Below, one piece after another: positions 34,603-45,388 of a DNA stretch of 64,000 nucleotides. How positions within the stretch are numbered: the stretch's first letter is position 1; every line of letters begins with the position of its first letter. The stretch comes from Gyrodactylus bullatarudis (lineage: Eukaryota; Platyhelminthes; Monogenea; Gyrodactylidea; Gyrodactylidae): positions 794,812-858,811 of the forward strand of contig SSNU01000127.1 of the NCBI GenBank assembly GCA_012064415.1. Reading direction: 5' to 3'. The notes under the pieces are model-generated. The model saw only the letters and a list, made by a program, of their open reading frames with translations, was not told where the DNA came from and did not search any database. The position numbers were made by a program, and so were the translations under genes.

Positions 34603-37600
34603 TCAGTCCTTATAAAACATGAAAACAGAAATATTAATATTCTTTTTTCCGTCTCCGTATTCGTCCTTCTCGAAAGGTTCACAGTCTAAATGATCTGGCG
34701 TGTTAGGATTAAAGGCATCCGTATACAGCATTCCATGCTTGGTGAAGAATTTGAAAGAGTGGTCGTAGGCGCTCATCATTAGGCAATCACTACTGATATC
34801 GATTCCTTGTCCTTGATTCTCAACAATGTGACAGAGGACAGCTACTCGATACCTAAATACAGTATTTACACTAATTTGATTGAATATCGTCTCGATTTAG
34901 AAAGTTTCTAAATGTCCAACCAATCAGAATCAATCAAGATTTCCATTAAATATTGAAAGAATTTCTAGTCCAAATGAAGCAGCATAAAATTTCCGAACAT
35001 TATGATCACTCTCTAAGAATAATTAAGACAACTAGATTTTACATGTTTATAAACATATTATCATACCATGTATATACTTGTAAGTAACCAGATGCAAGAT
35101 TATTATAATTATAATGAGAAATAATATCATATAATAATATCATTACAAGAACGCTATAAAAATTTTCTAAAGTCAAAAAACTAGTTCAAAATAATTTCAA
35201 TTTGTTATTTATATGAGTAGTGAGAGGACGAATGTGAAATTCCGATCATAAATTATCCGAATTTGCAAATGCATTTTTGATGATCCTTGAATCGAAAATA
35301 ACTTACTGTCAATGTATTTTTGACAAAATTCATATTGTTCGAAATTCTTCTTAGTTTTTTACCTTTCCTAGTAAAAAGATGTTATATATATTTGTCAAAA
35401 TAGACGAGAGGATCCTAAGCATTTAGTACATTGAATTTTCTTTGATGAAAGGAAAAAATAAAACATTGATTACCTCAAATGATTTCTTTATCATTTGTTA
35501 CTCAGATTGAATAGAAATTATTCTAAAAGGCCTAAAAAATTATTGATCACATTAATTTTAATGAGAAAACGTGAGTGTTATCAAATCGATTTGCTTGAAT
35601 AATCGTGATCATTGCCTTTAGATCAATCTCCGATATAAAGCTAGTTGATATCAAGACAATCAAAAATATAATCAAACTGATGAAATTCAGGTTTTGAAGG
35701 TACACATATTTGGAGCTTTTTGTTGGTTTGCTTCGGGTGTCACTAAATTTTTTTTTTAATTTTCACACACAAGACCCCATTTTTCTTATTTTCACAAATG
35801 TGCTTAGGTCAATATGTAGAATAAACTTTCTAGAAAATGTATTGGCTGATAGTTTATCAATATAATCCCTCGTTTTTTGGCTACTAGTGTCAAAAATTGA
35901 TTTATCACAGTATTACAGTATTACCTTTTGATTTTCATATGTTTGAGCTCATAAAGTATTTGGTTGACTGCAACTTTGGATTCATTGCGATCCCTGTAGT
36001 GATCGTAAGATTTCAAATCAAATGTTCTCCTTATAACATCCTTGATGCATTCATAGACTTTACTTCGATTTATTTGAATTATAGGATGAAGCTGATATGT
36101 TTGAATATCCTTGACAGCTTTGCGTGACAATTCTATAGTACAGGTTGCTGTTGAAATAAAAAGTTTTCTTTCACAAATCAGTATGAATATGAAAAAGAAT
36201 TTTCTAGTCAAGTAGATAACCCTCTTCTCATCACAACTAACATTTTTAATATACCGCGAAAAAAATTCGATCCTTAGATTAATGTAAATGAGTTAATTTA
36301 AGGTCAAGTTGTTTGGCATAAAAATGGCAAATTTATGTATATTTTCTCTATGATAGAATCTTGACAATCTTTCATCTTATTTCTGACTAATTCCTAAATA
36401 TTCACTATTTATTCAGAGAGTTATGTTTTGATTTCAATCCAAGATTAAAATTTTTCCCGTAAAATTCTGTGCGATCTGGATTAATCAAAAATGTCGATCA
36501 AATTAATTCAGTAAATACATTAAAAGTTTGTACTGTAAACAAATAAAATGCAGTTTTATTGACTCAGCTGTAAATTTACCCAACTCTTCTCAAATATTTT
36601 CAAAATGAACGTCGAGAGTAAGTAGGGAAAGATTTCTTGATTAGTTTCAGCATTCTTCCTCTATTCTATGAATAAAAATCTTTTTTTTATCTATCGACTT
36701 AATAATCAAAAGATCCCATGGGATTTGAAAATAAGAGAGAGGATAAGTTTTCATCCATGAACTATGGTCTATATCTCAAATATGCAATGGAATTTATAAA
36801 TAAATTACGAGCACTGCGATCAAAAAATATGTGGGGTAGGTAGACGGATGGAAAATCCACTTTTTTAACTTACACAGTTTACTCATACCATTTTTTCTTT
36901 ATATTTTTCATCTTAGATATTAGATATATTAACAAATGGGAAATCGATAACAAGTAAGAAACGAAAAGATATACATTTGAGTGTGATAGTAAATTTAATT
37001 TAGGGCTTCAAATAGTTTGCAACACAATCTGGATTCCAAATATATATAATTCTTGATTTCTGTAAAAACCATAGATTTCCAGCTTCATATCAAGACGGTC
37101 AGAAGCCTTTTGTAATTATTGGGAGATTTTTCAAATTGTAAAGCTAGTTGAATTCCCTCTTTTTTCCCCGATAGTCCGAAACAAATGTATTTTTTGGATT
37201 CCATCGTGAAATGAACCAATAGATTGGAAAATAACTGACACTACCAAAATATCTGACAATAGGGAAAATTATAGAAAGTCAGTTATTGTAAAATTAAACA
37301 AATTCTAAATGAAAATTTGAATCGTTGAGTGTTTGAATCAATAAATATTCCAAATTTTTGATCAGGTCCAGATGAAGAAAGCTCTCCCACAAGTTATTAA
37401 GGTGACTAATTCTGTATAATATTCAATATCCTTTGAAGATTTCAATAAACTTTTAGATTTACAGACGAATTAGTGGATGGAATGACAGAAAGTTCAAATC
37501 CTTCCTTAAATCGTGTTGAAGAATAGTTTATCCGATAATAGCCTCATATACTCATGTCCCAGCTGCTTACAGTTTTTCTTGATGACACTAATACTTTATA

Positions 37601-39797
37601 GATTGAAGAGGGAAGCTTTTTATGATTCTTATTCCAATGTATTTTGCATAAATAGTCATTTCACTTTAATCATCTTGTGCTTTTTCATGGTAAAATTTGG
37701 TTATTTAAATTGTAATCAAGTATTAAGCAACCAGATATACCAAAAATAGCTAATAGTTTTTAGTCTTAACTGATAAAAAATAGGACTAGAAATTACATTT
37801 TGAGTCAAATTACAGTTTTTTAGCAACAGGTCAGTTATTCGAAAAATCGCCAATTCTTTAAAATAACCATAACTGACATTTTATGTTTGCTTGAATTTCA
37901 TTTTGTCAGAAATCTATGAATTAACCCATGATTTGTTAAAATAAAAAAAAATTTCTTAGGCAATTTTTTTGAATTTCGAAGATGAATTTGCACAAAAATT
38001 CAGCAATTTCATAAAAGAAGTTTATTTCGTTCCCTTTCGAGGTCTGTAGAAAATTCACATTGTTCGATTTGGCACAATAATGACGAGTTTCTTTGAACTT
38101 CAATGACCAAATTTGAATCATTTGCCTAATTTTGATCCTAAACAAAATTGATCAACAAAATTTCTGAGCTCATAAGTGAAATTCATAAAAACGGCCTGAT
38201 TTTGACCAGACTGAAATTTTTCGGGCTCATTTCATCATGGAATCCAAGAAATTATTTTTTCCTGCCTTTCCGTAGAAAAATATTGAGTTTCTTTTTAAAA
38301 ATAGTGAATTATCATCTTCACTTGAACAATCATTTCCCCAAATCTCCAAATTTCAACACTGTCAAAACATTTAACATGTGAAATGATACTCTACAACAAA
38401 ATTTTCTTGAATGAATGAAGAGGCAAAATGTGAAATGAGAAGTAAACCCCCCTCCCTGCTTCTTTGATGCAATTTGCAATCAACTCAACCAATGGAATTC
38501 CACAAAAAATTTAGCATTGTGATAGTATTTATATGTCAACCAGGATAGAGTCTGAAGAGACCTGGAGAAATATAACGTTAATCACTAGAATATACGTCTG
38601 TTTTCTCTAACCTTCCCCCTGAGTTCAGAACCCAATAATAGTAATATTTTTGATGAAGTTCGACAATATTATCGTTCAAAATTTTCTTGCTTAAGATTAT
38701 TTTTTCACGTCCCAAAATGAAAGGATGATCAAGAAAAGTTGGAGATAAACAAAGGAATATAACAAAATTTTATTAAAAAAAAGATGAAATGAATAAAAAT
38801 ACAGTGTAGAATACAAAAAAGATTATTACCAAAATTTTATTTTCTACCATTTTCGTTTTTATCTTCTTCACAATTCCCCCCTCACTTGGAGGTATAAAAT
38901 TATTAATAGTCATTGATTTCTTGAATTTCTATCAATCTACCACCTATCTTCATTTCTAAAAGTAGATAGCTTTTTCATCTCCAGAGTCTCTAACTCCCCA
39001 CCCCTTGCTTACAGTGTACTTGAATTCAAAAATTGTAAGAGGTTTATGATTCCCGATGCAATCTAGCAACTATCGTACACATAAAACAAATTTTATTTGT
39101 CTGTTATTTCTCAAAAAAGACACCTGACTCTCAATTAAAAATTTATGAGAGCTTTGATTGTTTCCATCTATAGATTCTAAATCCAATTCTTTGTAAAAAC
39201 TCATTCATAATAGTGTCCCCACATGTTTTATTAAACATCTGGAAGTTATATTGATGAAAATTATAATTTTTGATTGAAAAATAACTGCTTCTTTATATGC
39301 TTTTGTAATTAGACAAAATCGGGGAATTATATATTGAGAAATGTACAGAAACAAATGTAGATTAGTCCTGTATATTTTCTCAAAATTATTCAGATATCTT
39401 CTTATTTAAAATTTGTTACATCTTCTCGTAATTTATCGAGTAGACAAAAAATAATTGGCCATTTTATAAGGCACATAATTTGAATTTATGAATTTTTAAA
39501 ATCAAATTATTAAAAATCTTGTTTATTCTTGAATTATTTTCGAAAAATTGTGACTAATTAGCTTTATGTTTAGTTACTCATGTTATTGAACTCACAATTC
39601 TCTGTAGAAAAAGAAAATCTTGATTTTCGCTTCCTTTTCAGATAGTTGTTGATGACCTTCTTGCATAGACGTGAGGCTGCAATTATACCGATGAATGATA
39701 TCTGATTATTTTCCTCATCTGACAAACAAGAGGAGTTCAAACTTATATCCTGGTTGTAGAGACTCGGATTGATACGGCTTATGGAGTCTCGTTTCAT
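34603..39797 (-). CDS. Tctex-type dynein light chain (DYNLT5/TCTEX1D1-like)
   Basis: Three minus-strand exons, 39797(39813)-39596, 36147-35925 and 34852-34603, join with matching phases (donors GTGAGT and GTAATA; acceptors CAG and TAG) to 224 codons plus TGA. The second and third exons hold a Tctex1 domain: TYQLHP, then YECIKDVIRR, a central helix, then KRYRVAVLCHIVENQGQG and SSDCL, and the final strand NISVFMFYKD. Human DYNLT5-type proteins have TYQLGP, HILKDVL, RYKIIVLVHIGQ and SRCLWD at the same places. Tctex light chains dimerise and bind dynein intermediate chains or cilium-associated partners. The Arg of SRCLWD is Asp here and the Trp is lost. About 24 residues rich in Asp/Glu/Lys are inserted before the last strand. 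The start is taken at the ATG at 39797; the frame stays open to an acceptor at 39814, so an upstream exon is possible. Confidence 0.75.
37020..38360. repeat. Repeat remnants inside the dynein light chain intron
   Basis: About 37025-37105 is a family A end (ending ttccagcttcatatcaagac). About 37950-38360 belongs to family B, with inverted blocks reading as gcctgattttgaccag and a terminal block tagtgaattatcatcttcac that recurs at 53.3 and 61.9 kb. All lie within the 36148-39595 intron, and the short frames here are explained by the repeats. Confidence 0.45.
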
Positions 39798-39813
39798 TCG
39801 AAAAATATTTCCA

Positions 39814-40562
39814 CTATGATTTCAAAAGTTATACACAAAATTACCATTCACTATGGCAACGAAGAACAAACAAAGATTTATCAAATTTTTGAATGAATGT
39901 AATAATTTATTCCAAGATTGATATCTTAAAAGTTGTTTATTTTGAGTTGAAAAGAGACAAAATATTAACTGGTTCCAGATTGTTTGCTAAGACTGAAAAA
40001 TCAATAAAACATTTTAAAGATATAGAATTTCATGTTTTAACCACAAACTTTAAAAGAAAACCAATTTTTGCACTCCAAGTTTTATTGCATTTTTAAAACA
40101 AGATTAGACTAGGTTTTTGAAGGATTACCAAAAAAATTAGACACTAAATATTTTCAAAAAAATTTATTACTATTAAAGGTATTCGCTGGTCAGAGATAAG
40201 GAAAAAATATTTTCTGTAAACATGTTTACCTGTCAGGTTAAACTGTATCCCAAGTTGAGTTTTGATCAGAAAATTCTATCAAATTTTTCTAGAATCAATT
40301 TTTGTTTTATCGACTGTTCGAACAAGAACTGATTAATAATTATTAATTATGAATTATCATTTTTAGTTTTAGAGATGAAATAGGGGAATTCTTAAAATTA
40401 TTAATCTGATTTTGTTTAATTCTATGCAGTTTAATAGTTAGTGTCTAGATTTAAGAGAATTTGAGAATTTTTTGAATCTATTCTGTTTTCTGCGCTCATC
40501 TCCGTAAAATATTTGAGAAAATAAACAATGTAAAAATATTGAATAGTCCAACTTCTATACTT
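39814..40562. other. Upstream flank of the dynein light chain gene
   Basis: AT-rich sequence that should include the promoter of the minus-strand gene ending at 39797; no clear core promoter element is recognisable. Confidence 0.3.
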
Positions 40563-40603
40563 ATATACGCGCGTTTCGTCCTCTTTTGGACTCGTTCGTA
40601 TGC
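40563..40603 (-). ncRNA. Decayed hammerhead ribozyme motif
   Basis: On the minus strand the order is ATA, CGAACGA, GTCC, AAAAGA, GGAC, GAAA, CGCGCGTA, TAT. Helix II (GTCC/GGAC) and GAAA match the intact motif at 41404-41434, and helix III would be the palindrome ACGCGCGT. The conserved CTGANGA box has two substitutions (CGAACGA), so cleavage activity is not expected. Helix I is short (ATA/TAT). This is best read as a mutated relative of the intact hammerhead. Confidence 0.6.
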
Positions 40604-40697
40604 CACAACCTGGGATTTGATCCATTAGTAAGCTGTAACATTCAGCGACATGGGCTAATCCATTACCAAATAAGGACCTAGAACGAAATATTTCTAG

Positions 40698-40795
40698 TTA
40701 ACCCTTTCATGGGAATATATGTCCATTTTCCAATTTTTTTAAACCTTCATAACTCTACCAGTTTGACAGGTTTTTAGGATCAATTAAAGCTAACA
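40698..40795. repeat. Partial copy of the TTAA MITE
   Basis: Starts TTAACCCTTTC and matches the complement of 26772-26871 through tgtccattttccaattttt and ctctaccagtttgacaggtt. The other end is missing. Confidence 0.65.
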
Positions 40796-40944
40796 AAAAT
40801 ATAATTATAAAAATAAGTTCAGATTCGTTTTATTGTAAAGAAATCCTACATATTTGTAATCAAAAAACAATCCTCTTCTAGAGTTGAATTTTATAATGTC
40901 CAAGCAAGATAGTTTCTCCTTTTTCTCAACACAAACAAACTATT

Positions 40945-41028
40945 TCACAGGATTATCGAAAATTAATACTTGTTTTAATAATTTTACTTTTAGACGGTTC
41001 AGAATCTGAGCTATCTGAAGAACCTTAG
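40945..41028. repeat. Partial copy of family C element
   Basis: Matches 19265-19367 (cacaggattatcg, acttgttttaataatttta, atctgaagaacc) with an internal deletion; only the right end is present. Confidence 0.6.
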
Positions 41029-41248
41029 TTTCAATTGGATCAATTGGATATCAAATTTATTGATTGAAATCATTCAAAAAATATGTTTACTTTTGATTTT
41101 TCATCAGAAAAATAAAACAGCGTTCAATTTTTTAAGATTCATTCATATCCCTATATCACAGAAAAAATCTAAACAAATTCTATTATATATTCTGATGCAA
41201 GATTAGTTTTTTAATCCAATGTGTATCGCGTTAGTGCAGGGATTAATG

Positions 41249-41612
41249 TAAACATATCTCATACGGAAATTACAGTGTGTTTAGACAATTAACCTACTAG
41301 CAAAGTGTGGTCACTGGTAATTACTATATCCATGTGAACTCTAACTTGATGGAGATTGTCTTCTCACACCTAGATGTTAGAAATTCGGATAAGCTATGGT
41401 GTACTGACGAGTCCTAATAAGGACGAAACGCGTCTACATCTGCCACTGTGAGTTGAATATTATTCGACTCTCTTATGGAATTGACACTTGCTTATCCGAA
41501 TTTCTAACATCCAGGTGTGAGAAGACAATCTCCATCAAGTTAGAGTTCACATGGATATAGTAATTACCAGTGACCACACTTTGCTAGTAGGTTAATTGTC
41601 TAAACATATCTC
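41249..41612 (+). mobile_element. Inverted-repeat element carrying a hammerhead ribozyme
   Basis: Arms 41278-41394 and 41490-41606 (117 bp each) are inverted complements with very few mismatches (one noted: acctagatg against acctggatg). They enclose a 95-bp loop that contains a complete hammerhead motif in plus orientation. A 12-bp direct repeat, taaacatatctc, lies at 41249-41260 and 41601-41612 and could be a target-site duplication, although the second copy overlaps the end of the right arm. No protein-coding capacity. The near-perfect arms suggest the element is young. Confidence 0.75.
41395..41450 (+). ncRNA. Hammerhead ribozyme, type I, minimal helix III
   Basis: The core is complete: CTGACGA at 41404-41410, helix II GTCC/GGAC (41411-41414 with 41421-41424) closed by loop TAATAA, GAAA at 41425-41428, and cleavage triplet GUC ending at 41434. 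Helix I pairs GGTGTA (41398-41403) with TACATC (41435-41440), six pairs including one G-U. Helix III consists only of A-U and C-G around a two-base loop; the segment ACGCGT is self-complementary, so a dimer would form a continuous 6-bp helix. This matches hammerheads reported in Penelope-like elements and retrozymes, which self-cleave poorly as monomers. Predicted cleavage is between 41434 and 41435 of the transcript. Confidence 0.85.
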
Positions 41613-42227
41613 TCTTTTATATTTTTTGATTTAGAAATTTTTCGTAATCACTTCCCCCTGTTGATATGTAATAATCTCTAAACTCAAGTTTGAGAATATT
41701 CTATCTATCAACTAAATATATTTAAATATTGATGATTCTAATAATTCTAATTAACCTAAAATAGAAATTTGAAAATGTTCAAAATTTCCAAGATTTTGTT
41801 TATCGTAATTCAGGCTTTGTGGGATGATTTTGAAAGATTATTCAAACAAAGTTATACACAATTTCAGTCATTTTTAAAATTTCATCAAAATCTATTATTA
41901 TTCCTTATAAATATAATTACTGTACACATAAGGGTTATGGTTGAGCCGCTGATTTAGCAAAATGTCATTCTGTACGATAGATCAAATTAAAAGAAAAGAA
42001 TACAAATTATGTTCATCAATCAAACTAGAAAGATCAAAGAATAATAAAAATGGGAAATGTCACCTCCCACAGGATTATTATTGCCTAACACATCAATGCA
42101 TATTTTGAATTCTATATTTAGAAATCGTTCATCTGTCTTCAGAAGAAGAGGTCAATGCAATAAAAACAGCTAAATTGTTGTCCATGATTGCAATCACTTT
42201 CCTTAGGATTCTAAATTACTCAAAGTT

Positions 42228-42640
42228 GGTTGATTTGAAGTTGGGAATCTATGACTTTTACGAAAACCTGGATTTTTTTGAACAAAAATTCGAATATATT
42301 AAAGATTTTTCGGAATTGCCCAGTTTCACGATCTGAAGAACACAGATTCTTAAAAATTATTTTTTGAAAATTTAGTTAATTTTCAAATTTCGATTATTAT
42401 TGTGATTCTGTAAATCAACTTTTGATCACTTACTCACTTTGAAATCAATCAAAATTTTCAAAAAATAAGATTTAGGCGCCAAACTGAAATATGGAAAATA
42501 GCCATATTTTTCTTCAAATCGTTAAACTGGGCAACATGAGTAAGATTCAAAAAAATCTTTAATATATTCGAATTTTTGATTAAAAAATCCAGGTTTTCGT
42601 AAAAGTCATAGATTCCCAACTTCAAATCAACTAAATTATT
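42228..42640. mobile_element. Family A element with both ends
   Basis: The left end (gttgatttgaagttgggaat, continuing ctatgacttttacgaaaacc) is repeated in inverted complement at the right end. The pairing extends about 90 bp inward through the block with aattcgaatatattaaagat. About 410 bp, no ORF. Confidence 0.75.
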
Positions 42641-43346
42641 TTCATATCAAAAAGCAGGACTGAATTTTTTTAATATCTCAGAAATCATTGGTAATTCTTT
42701 TTCGGAAACAATGCCAAATTTTGACATCAGAATGAACTGAATTTTTTCATGAGCTCCTCCAGGTTTAATTTTGTTAATGTTTGAGAATTATACTTGCTTA
42801 ATAATGCTACCTTGGGATTCATAGTGTTAGACTTATCGGAATAATTATAATTTTTAATTTAGAGCCTTCGAAAATAGTAACTAGGTTATTATTTTAATAC
42901 AATATTGGAATATTACATAAACTACTTACAAGTAAGCAGAATAAAAAGTAGAGTCATAGAAAAATTAGTTTACTGTTATATTATAATAAAATGGTTTTCA
43001 GAATAGTATGTAACAGCTGGCTGAAATAAGCATTTCGGGGTTCTCCTATTAAATGTATTCAATTGACCCCTCAAAAAAGTTGCCAAGTTGCTTAAGAGGA
43101 AACTTAATGCTGTAAGATAATTGAGTGAGAGTGGAAGATGAGGTGGGAATAAAATTTTTCCCTTAATCCATAAGAGTAATTTCAACAGAGCAGATTAGTA
43201 TTAATTTTCTACCAACTACTGGTAAAGGATCAATCATTTTTGAGGATTTAATGAAATGAATTCAAAAAAGTGCTCTACATGCAGCAAATTTCCCTCACTC
43301 ACTCAGTGGTAACAGATTAACAAATTGGAAAATCAATATCATTTAT

Positions 43347-43790
43347 TTATTCAATAATCTCTGTTTTGGAATAATCTTCGGAATGCGATAATTTGAACCA
43401 ACCATTCTGAAAAAATTGCAAAAACGACAGAAACCACGTATTGGTGTTTTCAAAATTATAAAAAGTTACTACGGTGGTCAAAGTGCTATCTGTGCTATTT
43501 TTGATATTCTGAAACTCACATAAATCTTCGAATATGTCTGAAAATCCACTTAAAATCATGTTAAAATAGAAGTAAAAGATATGTTAGCACCAATACATTT
43601 CTTAAAGGATCATCAGCGGTATCACTTTAAAAATAATAATTTACAATTGTGGAAGAAATACAATAATGTAGTTAAAATTTAAAGGTGAAAAAGCAACAAA
43701 ACTTTCCAATGAATAGCAAAAATGGAGAGAAAAGTGAAAAAGCTCACATGAGCCAATTTAGTTGAGGACTATAGGATATGTTGCTAGAAT
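43347..43790 (-). mobile_element. PLE tail joined to the start of a second unit
   Basis: On the minus strand, 43790-43575 matches the 3' tails of the PLE fragments at 2.3 and 47.8 kb, including CTGATGA...GAAA near 43589-43620. It is followed by an ATG frame beginning ILSGFSDIFEDL. The copy at 47.7 kb has the same order and a diverged version of the same peptide. That is the arrangement expected if the tail is the long-terminal-repeat-like pLTR preceding the next ORF. The hammerhead-like motif here is damaged by a short deletion after GAAA. Confidence 0.55.
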
Positions 43791-44039
43791 TTTCATGAGA
43801 ATTATGAAACTAACATTCTCATAATCGAATTCTGTTTTTCCCAAATTAATTGCAGTTTTTTACTCTTATTCTGGGCTAATCCTTTATCAGATAAATCGTA
43901 ACATGAAAAAAAACTTATTTTTCTTGGTTATTAGTATCCCTTCATTTGATTCATGATGTTTTAAAAGCGTCTAAATCTCGTAATAAGGCCTGGTCTGAGA
44001 ACTTTTTAAAGGCTCAAAAATAATTTTAGGCTTCAGCTA

Positions 44040-44640
44040 TTATTTTAACTTAGTTCCATTGATCAACATTATGTTAATATACAATTGAAAATTGTATTTA
44101 AAACCCAAAGATTATTCAGTTTGATTCATAAGTATTTACTAAAGCCTGAAGAAAAAACTCTTTTAATTAAAAAAATTCCAATGCGACTGTGGAGCTTCTT
44201 ATATAGGACGTACAATTAGGAAACTGTCAACTAGGTCAAATGATCATCTAAAGAAGGATGCAGCAGTGACAAGACATATCAAATAGGAAAATCATGAGGC
44301 TTCAATTTCTAATTTCTCAGTTTTGTATAAAAACGCGGGTAATGACAGCACAGATTTGTGGGTGAAGGAGAAACGCTTCATCAATCACTTTAAACCAAAC
44401 CTGTGTGTTCAGAAAAATTACTCTTATACCATGGCCCATGTGAGCTTTTTTCACTTTTCTCCTCACTGTTGCTGTTTATTGAAGAGTTTTGGTGTTATTC
44501 AGCTCACATATATTCTAATTTTCAATTTTTACTATAATTTTATCATAATTTGTAAAATAATTTGTATTATTTTCATTTTCATAGTTAAATGTCTGATCAC
44601 TAGGGCCAAAAAAGATGAAAAAATAGTATCTCATAAACTG
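44040..44640 (+). mobile_element. Penelope-like element fragment (GIY-YIG end)
   Basis: The frame after about 44180 reads QCDCGASYIGRTIRKLSTR, is interrupted by one stop near 44284, then continues as VLYKNAGNDSTDLWVKEK and KPNLCVQKNYSY, ending in the family's 3' tail. It lies head to head with the inverted tail at 43347-43790. Diverged and inactive. Confidence 0.75.
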
Positions 44641-45168
44641 AAAAATAAGTAGAAAAAAGTACTTTCCAAAAATTTAAGGGATTTTGAGTTAAAAAATAGT
44701 CCTCTTCCGTAAATTTTTGCAGAATTTTTAGTCAATATTGTGTCAACAAAATTTCTGATTTTTATTCAAATTTTTTTCCATGACAGAAAGTGACCCTTCA
44801 ACTGTTCCTTGTGCATACTTTACAAAATACATACATTGTACAATTTGAAATTTATGAAAATCCAACAAAAAGCTACGATCTAGATGCTATTTTCTTAGAT
44901 GAAAAAAGCTCGAATATAGGAGGAATATAGCTATATTCATCGAAAATTGTGGTTGGTAGTTAGTTGAGGGATACTATATTCTAAGATTGAATTTGATTAA
45001 AATTGTACAATAAAGTACCTGGGCAACAATTTAGTACACAAATAGTACCAGCTATCTTTTGAATAGAATTAGATAAGCAGATTTTTCCTTCAGATTATTG
45101 CAACTCAGTCAGTCCTTTGTCAAGAGAAAAAATATACCAAATAGTACTTTTTTGAGGCCCTACTGATC

Positions 45169-45388
45169 ACTGATCAGTAGAGCTGCCGAAATCGGGCATA
45201 AATTTCAATTGAAAAGGGCATTAACTTTGTGGCTAAAAAGGGCTTAAATTTAATATGGCAAAAAATGGCAAAAATTCTCGGTTTATGCTTCAACTCATCA
45301 AACTTCTGATACTAGGAAAAGAAAATAAAATTTCTTGCTCTGCTTTCAAAATGGCAAAAATGGGATTTTTGCAGCTCTACTGATCAGT
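45169..45388. mobile_element. MITE with 18-bp inverted termini
   Basis: Both ends carry ACTGATCAGTAGAGCTGC in inverted orientation, followed by AAATC/GATTT blocks. 220 bp, non-coding. CAGTAGAGCTGC-type ends resemble hAT-derived MITEs, but a clean 8-bp target duplication is not visible because the ends are themselves palindromic. Confidence 0.6.

Noticed and set aside
37366..37526. Two coding-like plus-strand patches (acidic PDEESSPT, then ELVDGMTESS ending in TAG)
   Set aside because: They could be spliced only with a weak GTTATT donor, no upstream exon was found, and they lie in the intron of an opposite-strand gene.
44660..45120. Possible continuation of PLE coding sequence beyond the tail
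   Set aside because: Frames are stop-rich and share nothing with the other tails.
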